Below are positions 24,826 to 32,405 of a DNA stretch of 64,000 nt, piece by piece. Source of the DNA: Pseudacidovorax sp. (lineage in GTDB: Bacteria; Pseudomonadota; Gammaproteobacteria; Burkholderiales; Burkholderiaceae_C); the NCBI RefSeq assembly GCF_017991995.1, contig NZ_JAGOPN010000007.1, positions 224,604 to 288,603 of the forward strand, in the 5' to 3' direction. The notes below the pieces were generated by a model. That model was not told the DNA's origin. It saw nothing but the letters and a program-made list of their open reading frames with translations, and did no database searches. Every line of letters begins with the position of its first letter. Positions within the stretch are counted from its first letter, which is position 1. The translations under genes and the position numbers were made by a program.

Positions 24826-26073
24826 TCAGGCCGAAGCCGGCGTCAGCAGCTCGCGCCGCGCCCGGCGCACATTGAAAGCGCTGGCGATCAGCACGGCCTG
24901 CACCATCGCCAGCCCCAGGATCACGCTGGTGTACTGGCCGGCGTCCATCAGGCGGCCGAAGATCAGCGGCGCCACCGCCTGGCCGATGTCCAGGCCCGCG
25001 TACACCACGCCGTAGACCCGCCCGCTGGCATTGGCCGGCGTCGAACGCTTGACGATCAGGTCGCGCGAGGGGCCGGCGATGCCCGAGGCGAAGCCCATGG
25101 CGCCGAACAGCACCGGCACCACCGCGGGCGGAAAGCTCGCCAGGCCCAGCACCAGCGCCAGCACGGCGGCGATACCGAAGCCCGCCCCCACGATGCGCTC
25201 GCAGCGCGTCGGGTCCGAGGCCAGGAAGCCGCCCAGCACCATGCCCACTGAGCTGGCCACCATGTACACCGTCACGCAGATGGCCACCAGCGCCACCGGC
25301 ACCTCGTGCAGCCGGCCGGCAGCCTGGGGCGCGAAGGTCTGCACCACGCTGATGACCATGGCGTAGAAAAAGAAGAAGCCGAAGCACATCCACACCGCCG
25401 GGATGCGCAGGAAGGCGAAGGCGCCTTCGCTGCCCGGACCCTGGCCCGTCGCTTTCTGCACCGCCTTGACGTCCAGCGCCAGCGCGGCGCGGCCGAACCA
25501 CAGCACCACCAGCACTGTCAGGGCCAGGGCACCGGCGCTGGCCAGCGCCACGCGCCAGGAGAAGGCAATGGCCAGCGGCACCACGAAAGCCGGCGCCAGC
25601 GCCCAGCCCAGGCTGCCGGTGATGCCGTGCACGCTGTAGGCATGGCCCAGGCGGGTGGGCGCCACCTTGCGGTTGAACAGGGTGTAGTCGACCGGGTGGA
25701 AGACGCCATTGCCCACTCCCGCCACGATGGCGCTCCCGACCAGGCCCCAGTAGTTGGGCGCCATGGCGTACCCGAAGGCCGCCAGCCCCAGGCAGCCGAG
25801 CCCCACGAAGAGCACCGGCCGCGGCCCCAGCTTGTCGACGATGAAGCCCGAGCCCGCCTGTACCGCACAGGAGGTGACGAAGAACACGGTCAGCACCGCA
25901 CCCAGCTCGGTGTAGCTGACGCCGAAGGCGTCCTTCAGCCAGGGGAAGAGCGGCGGCAGGATCAACTGGCTGAAATGGCTGATGGCATGCGCCAGGCCCA
26001 CCAAGCCGATGAGGGTGGCATCGGAGCGCAGGGACGTTGAGCCGCCGGAGGGCGACGAGGAAGCAGTGGTCAT
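24826..26073 (-). CDS. MFS transporter, fosmidomycin-resistance (Fsr)-like
   Basis: This 415-residue protein has 12 hydrophobic helices. GLAHAISHFSQLILPPLFPWL at helix 1, GVGNGVFHPVDYTLFNRKV, and HAYSVHGITGSLGWALAP are features of the Fsr-like branch of the major facilitator superfamily. It probably exports a toxic compound or metabolite. The gene is divergent from an AraC-family regulator, with 154 bases between starts, which likely controls it. The start MTTASSSPSGGSTS is followed by an acceptable N-terminal cytoplasmic lead. Confidence 0.9.
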   Translation of the reverse strand: MTTASSSPSGGSTSLRSDATLIGLVGLAHAISHFSQLILPPLFPWLKDAFGVSYTELGAVLTVFFVTSCAVQAGSGFIVDKLGPRPVLFVGLGCLGLAAFGYAMAPNYWGLVGSAIVAGVGNGVFHPVDYTLFNRKVAPTRLGHAYSVHGITGSLGWALAPAFVVPLAIAFSWRVALASAGALALTVLVVLWFGRAALALDVKAVQKATGQGPGSEGAFAFLRIPAVWMCFGFFFFYAMVISVVQTFAPQAAGRLHEVPVALVAICVTVYMVASSVGMVLGGFLASDPTRCERIVGAGFGIAAVLALVLGLASFPPAVVPVLFGAMGFASGIAGPSRDLIVKRSTPANASGRVYGVVYAGLDIGQAVAPLIFGRLMDAGQYTSVILGLAMVQAVLIASAFNVRRARRELLTPASA

Positions 26074-26227
26074 GGCAGCGGGCCGCGCGTCCCGGGGACG
26101 CGGCAGGCGGGTTTCTTGTCGTTGGAGGAAGCGGCTGCGTCACCCGACCCGGGCCCCGCAGCGCCCCGCCATGGTAGGCGGCGGAAAACGGCAGAATGCC
26201 GACACCCTGCCAACCTCTGTCGAGAAC

Positions 26228-27139
26228 ATGCCAGATCTTGCAACGCCTGCCGAAGCGGCCCCGGCCGCGGCCTTCCCCGCCCGGAAACGGCGCTCGTCCG
26301 GCACGCGCCATGTGCTCTCCGCGACGGCCCCGGCCGCCCTCGCCCACAGCGTGGGCCCGCTCACGCCGCACCTCTACGCACCCGACGCCGTGCGGCCATT
26401 GCGGGCCAAGGAGCATTTCCTCTCGGCCGACACCCAGGTCGAGCCCCACACCCATCCCTGGCCGCAGCTCACCTTCTCCACCCGCGGCGTGATCCGGCTC
26501 TCGACGCGGGATGGCAGCTACATCATCCCGCCCTCGCGCGCGCTCTGGGTGCCGGCCGATGTGCCGCACAGCATCACGCTGGTGGAAGATGCCGAGCTGC
26601 GCACCGTCTACCTGCACCGCTGGCTGGGCCCGGACTGGGCGCGCTGCGAGGTGCTGGAGATCAGCCCGCTGCTGCGCGCCCTGATGCTGGCGCTGGACAC
26701 CACGCCGGACGGCCTGCCGCCCGCCGACCCCGCCTCGCCGCAGCGCGAGCGCTGGATCGCCCCGCTGCTGGTGGACGAGCTGGAGCGCGCGCAGCAGATC
26801 CGCATCGACGTGCCGCTGCCGCAGGACAAGCGCCTGCGCCAGCTGTGCGAGGCGGTGCTGCGCGCGCCCGACGACCGCGCCACGCTGGCCGAGCGCGCCC
26901 GCGGCATCGGCGCCAGCGAGCGCACCGTCGCGCGCCTGTTCCGCGACCAACTGGGCATGAGCTGGCAGGCCTGGCGCCAGCAGGCGGTGCTGGCCCATGC
27001 GCTGCCGCTGCTGGCCCGCGGCATGGCCGTGAGCCAGGTGGCCGACGCCTGCGGCTATGCCACAGACAGCGCCTTCTGCGCCATGTTCAAGCAGGCGACG
27101 GGGAAGTCGCCGACGGCCTTCCAGCATCGGCGGCGCTGA
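26228..27139 (+). CDS. AraC-family transcriptional regulator
   Basis: This 303-residue protein has a cupin-type sensor domain (HTHPWPQLTFSTRGVIRLST, about residues 75-95, then PPSRALWVPADVPHSI). The C-terminal AraC DNA-binding domain carries two helix-turn-helix units, TLAERARGIGASERTVARLF and VSQVADACGYATDSAFCAMF, ending FKQATGKSPTAFQHRRR. The start ATG 26228 was chosen because the upstream frame is rich in unlikely sequence. It is divergent from the MFS exporter and probably regulates it. Its 3' end overlaps the convergent LysR gene by 53 bases. Confidence 0.9.
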   Translation: MPDLATPAEAAPAAAFPARKRRSSGTRHVLSATAPAALAHSVGPLTPHLYAPDAVRPLRAKEHFLSADTQVEPHTHPWPQLTFSTRGVIRLSTRDGSYIIPPSRALWVPADVPHSITLVEDAELRTVYLHRWLGPDWARCEVLEISPLLRALMLALDTTPDGLPPADPASPQRERWIAPLLVDELERAQQIRIDVPLPQDKRLRQLCEAVLRAPDDRATLAERARGIGASERTVARLFRDQLGMSWQAWRQQAVLAHALPLLARGMAVSQVADACGYATDSAFCAMFKQATGKSPTAFQHRRR

Positions 27140-28031
27140 CCTCAGCGAAAGCCTCGATCAGGTACTCGACGCAGACCCGCACCTTGGCTGAGCTGGCGAG
27201 GCGCTCGGGGTAGACGGCCCAGACGTTGGCCTCCTGCCGCCATTCGGGCAGCAGCTGCACCAGTTGACCGTCGGCCAGCAGCGGTGCCACATCCCACAGC
27301 GAGCGCAGCACCACGCCGTGGCCGTCCACGGCCCATTGCACCGCCACCTCGCCATGGTTGGACGACAGCGGGCCGGTGACCTTCACCGCCTCCTCCTGCG
27401 CGCCGGCGCGCAGCCGCCACACGCCGAAGGGATGGTCGCGCTCCTTGATCACCAGGCAGTCGTGGCTGGCCAGGTCCTGCAGGGTGCGCGGCGGCTCGCG
27501 ACGGGCCAGGTAGGCGGGCGCGGCGCACAGCACGCGGTGGTTGGACGCCAGCCGGCGGGCGATGAGGTGCGGCGCGATCTCGTCCCCCACGCGCACATCC
27601 ACGTCGTAGCCTTCGGCGGCCACGTCCACCAGCCGGTCCAGCACCTCCAGCCGCACCTGCAGGCCCGGATGCCGGCGCGCCATGGCCGACAGCATCGGCG
27701 CCACCACCCGACGACCGAAACCGAAGCTGCTGCTGATGCGCAGCAGGCCCCGCGGCTCGCCACGGGTGACGGCCACCTCCTGCATCAGCTGCTCCACGTC
27801 GTCGAGCACGCGCTGCGCCCAGTGGAAGACGCGCTCGCCCTGGTCGGTCACGCTCACGCGGCGCGTCGTGCGGTGCAGCAGGCGCACGCCCAGCGTCTCT
27901 TCCAGCACCCGGATGCGCTTGCTGACATAGGCGGTCGAGACGCCCAGTTGCTCGGCCGCCGCTGCAAAGCTGGACTGGCGGGCCACGATGAGGAAGACGC
28001 GCAGGTCTTCATTGGCGGGGATATTGCTCAC
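27087..28031 (-). CDS. LysR-family transcriptional regulator, DmlR-like
   Basis: This 314-residue protein has the LysR N-terminal winged helix (EDLRVFLIVARQSSFAAAAEQLGVSTAYVSKRIRVLEETLGVRLLHRTTRRVSVT). The effector-binding domain contains GFGRRVVAPMLSAMARRHPGLQVRLEV. It is divergent from the tartrate/D-malate dehydrogenase gene, the same arrangement as dmlR-dmlA in E. coli. It therefore probably activates that gene when its substrate is present. Its 3' end overlaps the AraC-family gene by 53 bases on the opposite strand. Confidence 0.92.
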   Translation of the reverse strand: MSNIPANEDLRVFLIVARQSSFAAAAEQLGVSTAYVSKRIRVLEETLGVRLLHRTTRRVSVTDQGERVFHWAQRVLDDVEQLMQEVAVTRGEPRGLLRISSSFGFGRRVVAPMLSAMARRHPGLQVRLEVLDRLVDVAAEGYDVDVRVGDEIAPHLIARRLASNHRVLCAAPAYLARREPPRTLQDLASHDCLVIKERDHPFGVWRLRAGAQEEAVKVTGPLSSNHGEVAVQWAVDGHGVVLRSLWDVAPLLADGQLVQLLPEWRQEANVWAVYPERLASSAKVRVCVEYLIEAFAEVSAADAGRPSATSPSPA

Positions 28032-28074
28032 GATTCGTGGCCAATGTCTTCACGGATGCAGGATTGTATGAATA

Positions 28075-28097
28075 GCGTGCGCAACGAGAATGCACGC
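28075..28097. promoter_or_regulatory. Inverted repeat in the LysR / dehydrogenase intergenic region
   Basis: GCGTGC (28075-28080) and GCACGC (28092-28097) form a dyad with an 11-base spacer in the 99-base divergent gap. A LysR protein often binds such spaced dyads upstream of its target. The arms are short, so the assignment is tentative. Confidence 0.35.
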
Positions 28098-28130
28098 CAT
28101 TCCTTCCCTTCCCGCATCTGGAGACCCACC

Positions 28131-29231
28131 ATGGCCGCAGGCACCCCAACCCGTCCCTTCCGCATCGCCGTCCTGCCCGGCGATGGCATCGGCAAGGAAG
28201 TCATGCCCGAGGGCCTGCGCGCCCTGGACGCTGCCGCACAGCGCTTCGGCATCGCCATCGAGTACAGCCACTTCGAATGGGCCAGCTGCGACTACTACGC
28301 CGCGCACGGAAAGATGATGCCGGACGACTGGAAGGCCCAGTTGCAAGGCATGGACGCCCTGTTCTTCGGCGCCGTGGGCTGGCCGGCCACCGTGCCGGAC
28401 CATGTGTCGCTGTGGGGTTCGCTGCTGAAGTTCCGCCGCGAGTTCGACCAGTACGTGAACCTGCGCCCGGTGCGCCTGTTCGAGGGCGTGCCCTGCCCGC
28501 TGGCCGGCCGCAAGCCGGGCGACATCGATTACTTCGTGGTGCGCGAGAACACCGAAGGCGAATACACCTCGCTGGGCGGCGTGATGTACGAGGGCACGGA
28601 GCGCGAGATGGTGATCCAGGAGTCGGTCTACTCCCGCGTCGGCGCGCAGCGGCTGCTCAAGTTCGCCTTCGAGCTGGCGCAATCGCGCCCCCGCAAACAC
28701 GTCACCCTGGCCACCAAGAGCAACGGCATCGCCATCAGCATGCCCTGGTGGGACAAGCAGGCCGACGAGGTGAAGAAGGCCTATCCGGAGGTGGCGCTGG
28801 ACAAGCAGCACATCGACATCCTGTCCGCGCGCTTCGTGCTGCAGCCGGGCCGCTTCGATGTGGTGGCGGCCACCAACCTGTTCGGCGACATCCTGTCGGA
28901 CCTGGGCCCGGCCACCACCGGCACCATCGGCCTGGCGCCCTCGGGCAACCTGAACCCGGACCGCACCTTCCCCTCGCTGTTCGAGCCGGTGCACGGCTCG
29001 GCGCCGGACATCTATGGCAAGAACATCGCCAACCCGATCGCCATGATCTGGTCGGGCGCGCTGATGCTGGACTTCCTGGGCCGCGGCGAAGGCGCCTGCC
29101 GGCAGGCGCACGACGCCATCCTGGCGGCCATCGAGGCGGTGCTGCGCGAAGGACCGCGCACGCCCGATCTGGGTGGGCAGGCCAGCACGACGGAACTGGG
29201 CGAGGCCGTGGCGCGGCACATCGCGGGCTGA
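28131..29231 (+). CDS. Tartrate dehydrogenase / D-malate dehydrogenase (decarboxylating)
   Basis: This 366-residue NAD-dependent beta-decarboxylating dehydrogenase of the isocitrate/isopropylmalate family is of the TtuC/DmlA subtype. FRIAVLPGDGIGKEV forms the nucleotide-fold start. LRPVRLFEGVPCPLAGRKPGDIDYFVVRENTEGEY and ATNLFGDILSDLGPATTGTIGLAPSGN are diagnostic, and FEPVHGSAPDIYGKNIANP binds NAD. It should oxidise and decarboxylate D-malate to pyruvate, or act on tartrate; the two cannot be separated by eye. The start follows a good GGAGACC ribosome site. It is divergent from the LysR regulator. Confidence 0.92.
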   Translation: MAAGTPTRPFRIAVLPGDGIGKEVMPEGLRALDAAAQRFGIAIEYSHFEWASCDYYAAHGKMMPDDWKAQLQGMDALFFGAVGWPATVPDHVSLWGSLLKFRREFDQYVNLRPVRLFEGVPCPLAGRKPGDIDYFVVRENTEGEYTSLGGVMYEGTEREMVIQESVYSRVGAQRLLKFAFELAQSRPRKHVTLATKSNGIAISMPWWDKQADEVKKAYPEVALDKQHIDILSARFVLQPGRFDVVAATNLFGDILSDLGPATTGTIGLAPSGNLNPDRTFPSLFEPVHGSAPDIYGKNIANPIAMIWSGALMLDFLGRGEGACRQAHDAILAAIEAVLREGPRTPDLGGQASTTELGEAVARHIAG

Positions 29232-29236
29232 TGCAT

Positions 29237-29265
29237 GAGCCCCTCTCCGCTCGCGGGAGAGGGAG
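29237..29265. repeat. REP-like palindromic hairpin
   Basis: CCCTCTCCGC and GCGGGAGAGGG form a near-perfect stem with one bulged base and a 2-base loop. The element lies just after the dehydrogenase stop and has no T-tract. The CCCTCTCC-CGC-GGGAGAGGG pattern is common between genes in Burkholderiales. It is followed by a small tandem repeat of CCCGTGT (29289-29308). Confidence 0.45.
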
Positions 29266-29355
29266 CCAGAAGAGATGCCGCGGGGGTCCCGTGTCCCGTG
29301 TCCCGTGCGCCGCGGGCCGGGCACTTTTCGCCGCTGTCACACTCCGTCCTTTCCG

Positions 29356-30441
29356 ATGACAGCAGGACTTTCTTCTTCCCTTTCCCGCCGCGCCCGCATC
29401 CGCGGGTGGCGGCCCATCGTGGCCCTCGGCCTGGCGGCACTTGCCGGCTGCGGCAGCGCGCCTCGCACGCCCGCAGCTGCGACTAGCGCCGCGCCCAGTA
29501 CGGCGGCCTCTCCCGCCCCCGCCGGCAGCAGTGCCCCCATCCGCATCGGCATCGCCCTTGGCGGCGGAGCCGCCAAAGGCTTTGCGCATATCGGCGTGAT
29601 CAAGATGCTGGAAGCCAACGGCCTCGCACCTGCCGTGGTGGCCGGCACCAGCGCCGGCAGCGTGGTCGGCGCGCTGTATGCCAGCGGCATGAACGCCTTC
29701 GAACTGCAGCAGAAGGCCGTCGCACTCGACGAGGCAAGCATCCGCGACCTGCAGTTCTCGTCCGGCGGCCTGGTGCTGGGCCAGAAGCTGGAGGACTACG
29801 TCAACGCCCAGGTTCACAACAAGCCCCTGGAGCAGTTGGCCAAGCCCTTCGTGGCCGTGGCCACGCGGCTGGAGGACGGCGAGCGCACCGTCTTCGCCCG
29901 CGGCAACACCGGCCAGGCGGTGCGGGCTTCCAGCAGCGTTCCGGGCGTGTTCCAGCCGGTGGCCATCGGCAAGTACCACTATGTCGACGGCGGCGTGGTC
30001 AGCCCCGTGCCCGTGGATGCGGCCCGGCAACTCGGCGCGGACGTCGTCATCGCCGTCGACATCTCCAGCAAGGCCCGTGGGCGTGCGCCGGGCGACCTGC
30101 TGGGCACCGTGGGCCAGTCGATCGCCATCATGGGCCAAAAGCTGGGCCATGCCGAGCTGGCCAGGGCGGACGTGACCATCCGGCCGGCCGTGCTGGACAT
30201 CGGCGCCGCCGACTTCACCCAGCGGGCCAATGCCATCCTCGAAGGCGAGAAGGCGGCCCTGGCCGCCATGCCCCGCATCAAGGAGCGCGTGGCGCAGTTG
30301 CAGGCGCAGCGCGCACAGGCCGCCCAGCAGGCACAGGCCCAGGCGGCGCAGGCCCGGCAGAAGAGCTGCCTGGAGCAGCGCTCCAGCTGGCGCAAGCTGG
30401 CCGGCGTGGCCGGACTCGACGACAGCTGCACGGCGCCCTGA
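29356..30441 (+). CDS. Patatin-like phospholipase lipoprotein
   Basis: This 361-residue exported lipoprotein has its lipobox at LAALAGC (Cys32) and an Ala/Pro-rich linker up to residue 60. The patatin domain follows, with the oxyanion motif GGGAAKGFAH (69-78), nucleophile motif GTSAGS (Ser99) and the Asp of VDGG (Asp211) completing the Ser-Asp dyad. It is related to RssA/YchK and probably hydrolyses phospholipids or lipid esters at the envelope. A coiled, Gln/Ala-rich segment (about 315-340) precedes the C-terminus. ATG 29356 was chosen because it gives a proper signal sequence. It lies upstream of sulP, 105 bases apart. Confidence 0.9.
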   Translation: MTAGLSSSLSRRARIRGWRPIVALGLAALAGCGSAPRTPAAATSAAPSTAASPAPAGSSAPIRIGIALGGGAAKGFAHIGVIKMLEANGLAPAVVAGTSAGSVVGALYASGMNAFELQQKAVALDEASIRDLQFSSGGLVLGQKLEDYVNAQVHNKPLEQLAKPFVAVATRLEDGERTVFARGNTGQAVRASSSVPGVFQPVAIGKYHYVDGGVVSPVPVDAARQLGADVVIAVDISSKARGRAPGDLLGTVGQSIAIMGQKLGHAELARADVTIRPAVLDIGAADFTQRANAILEGEKAALAAMPRIKERVAQLQAQRAQAAQQAQAQAAQARQKSCLEQRSSWRKLAGVAGLDDSCTAP

Positions 30442-30546
30442 GCAGCCGCGCTGCGCAGGCAGCGGCCGACACCCGGATGACGCCGATCTGCAGGCCAGTG
30501 GGCGGACAATCGCGCGCCACCGTCGCCTGAGCACGGTGCCCGCTTC

Positions 30547-32274
30547 ATGACTGCACCTGCCGATCCCGACCTCCCCGACTCCCCCTCGCCAGCCTCCCAA
30601 CCCACAGGCCGGGCCCGCGTCCTGAAGCAGTGGCTGCCCTTCCTGAACTGGCCCCACCCCACGCGCGGTCTGTTGGTCAGCGAGGCGCTGGCGGGCATCA
30701 CGGTGGCCCTGATGGTGATCCCGCAGGGCGTGGCCTATGCGGCGCTGGCAGGCATGCCGCTGGTCACGGGCATCTATGCGGCGCTGCTGCCGGCACTGAT
30801 CGCGGTGCTGTTCAGCTCGTCGGCGCGGCTGTCGGTGGGGCCCACCGCGCTGACCAGCCTGCTGGTGGGCGCGACGCTGGCGCCCATGGCCGTGCCGGGC
30901 AGCGCCGAATGGGTGTCGCTGGCGGTGTGGCTCACCCTGCTGTCGGGCGCGATGCAGATCCTGCTGGGCGCGGCGCGCTTCGGCTGGCTGCTGCGGCTGG
31001 TCAATTCCCCGGTGCTGATGGGCTTCACCCAGGGCGCGGCGGTGCTGATCACGCTGTCGCAGCTGCCGGCGCTGCTGGGCTACACCGGCCGCACGCCGCT
31101 GCAGGTGATGCAGGGCCCGCCGCCGGACTTCATCGCCATCGGTTTCGGCCTGGGCAGCATGGCGCTGCTGTTCTTCGGCAAGCGCTTGTCGCCGCGCATG
31201 CCGACGACCATGCTGCTGGTGGCCGGCACCGCCTTGATCAGTGCACTGCTGGGCTATGCGCTGGGCGGCGGCGCCGTGGTCGGCCAGTTGCCAGGCGGCC
31301 TGCCCGGCTTCTACCTGCCACAGGCGCCGGGCTGGCACGAACTGGGCACGCTGCTGCTGCCGGCCTTCCTGATCACGCTGGTGAGCTTTCTGGAGACGGC
31401 CTCCAGCGCCAAGGTGGACAACGCCCGCGCGGGCAAGCTCTGGAACGAGAACCAGGATCTGATCGGCCAGGGCCTGGCCAAGGTGGCCTCCGGTCTCACC
31501 GGCAGCTTTCCGACCAGCTCGTCCTTCTCGCGCTCGGCCATCACGCTGTACGCCGGCGCGCAGACGCAGTGGGCCACGCTCTTCAACGTGGCGGTGGTGG
31601 CGGTGGCGCTGCTGTGGGCCATGCCGCTGCTCTACCACGTGCCGCAGGCCGTTCTGGCGGCCATTGTGGCGACGGCCACCATCGGGCTGCTCAAGCCGCG
31701 GTCCTTCGTGCAGCTGTGGCGCATCTCGCGCATCGAGGCTGGCATCGCCTTCGGCACCTTTGTGCTGACCATCGCGACGGCGCCGTCCATCTACTGGGGC
31801 GTGCTGGGCGGGCTGCTGGCGGCGCTGTCGCACTACATGTACCGCCACCTGCACCCGCGCATCATCGAGGTGGGACTGCACGCGGACGGCAGCCTGCGCG
31901 ACCGTCACCTGTGGCACCTGCCGCCGCTGGCACCCGACCTGTATGCGCTGCGCATGGATGCGGAGCTGGACTTCGCCTCGGCCAGCACACTGGAACGCCA
32001 CATCACCGAGGCGCTCGCGCGTCATCCGGCCCTGCGCCACGTGTGCCTGTTCGCCCAGCCCATCAACCGCGTGGACCTGACCGGCGCGGAAGTCTTCGGC
32101 AGCATCCGCCGGCTGCTGGAAAGCCGCGGCGTGATGCTGCACCTCTCGGGCCTCAAGCTGCCCGCGCAGCAGGTGCTGGAGCGCGCCGGTCTGCTCGCCC
32201 CGGGGCCATTGTTCGCGCAGTACCGCACGGACGCAGAGGCACTGTCGACACTGGGCCGAGTTCCGCCCTCCTGA
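30547..32274 (+). CDS. SulP-family anion transporter with STAS domain
   Basis: This 575-residue inner-membrane transporter of the SulP/SLC26 family has about 12-14 helices up to residue 430. The signature FLNWPHPTRGLLVSEALAGITVALMVIPQGVAYA lies at the N-terminus, and the SPV-G-TQ-type segment NSPVLMGFTQGAAVLI follows. The C-terminal STAS domain (about 450-565) contains YALRMDAELDFASASTLERHI and DLTGAEVFGSIRRLLESRGV. Substrates in the family are sulfate, bicarbonate or dicarboxylates; the sequence does not decide. It stands after the patatin gene on the same strand. Confidence 0.94.
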   Translation: MTAPADPDLPDSPSPASQPTGRARVLKQWLPFLNWPHPTRGLLVSEALAGITVALMVIPQGVAYAALAGMPLVTGIYAALLPALIAVLFSSSARLSVGPTALTSLLVGATLAPMAVPGSAEWVSLAVWLTLLSGAMQILLGAARFGWLLRLVNSPVLMGFTQGAAVLITLSQLPALLGYTGRTPLQVMQGPPPDFIAIGFGLGSMALLFFGKRLSPRMPTTMLLVAGTALISALLGYALGGGAVVGQLPGGLPGFYLPQAPGWHELGTLLLPAFLITLVSFLETASSAKVDNARAGKLWNENQDLIGQGLAKVASGLTGSFPTSSSFSRSAITLYAGAQTQWATLFNVAVVAVALLWAMPLLYHVPQAVLAAIVATATIGLLKPRSFVQLWRISRIEAGIAFGTFVLTIATAPSIYWGVLGGLLAALSHYMYRHLHPRIIEVGLHADGSLRDRHLWHLPPLAPDLYALRMDAELDFASASTLERHITEALARHPALRHVCLFAQPINRVDLTGAEVFGSIRRLLESRGVMLHLSGLKLPAQQVLERAGLLAPGPLFAQYRTDAEALSTLGRVPPS

Positions 32275-32405
32275 ATGCCGGGCCGCGGGCAAGGCCCGGG
32301 CGTCAGACATGAACGCGTGACGCCCTGGTGCGGCGCGTCACGCGGCCGTCATCAACGCTGCCTATGGTCGGCTTCCCTTTTCTGGACGCCACTAGGCACG
32401 ACAAC

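Noticed and set aside
23945..27127. 1060-residue minus-strand frame across several genes
   Set aside because: It runs through the antisense or alternate frames of the AraC, MFS, ArsC and exported methyltransferase-like genes, all of which are recognisable in other frames.
28075..28097. Standard LysR T-N11-A box in the dehydrogenase promoter
   Set aside because: The dyad's arms and spacing do not fit the strict T-N11-A form, so it is listed only as a low-confidence repeat.
28735..32310. 1191-residue minus-strand frame
   Set aside because: It is antisense to the tartrate dehydrogenase, patatin and SulP genes. It is rich in Arg, Gln and His and shows no domain.
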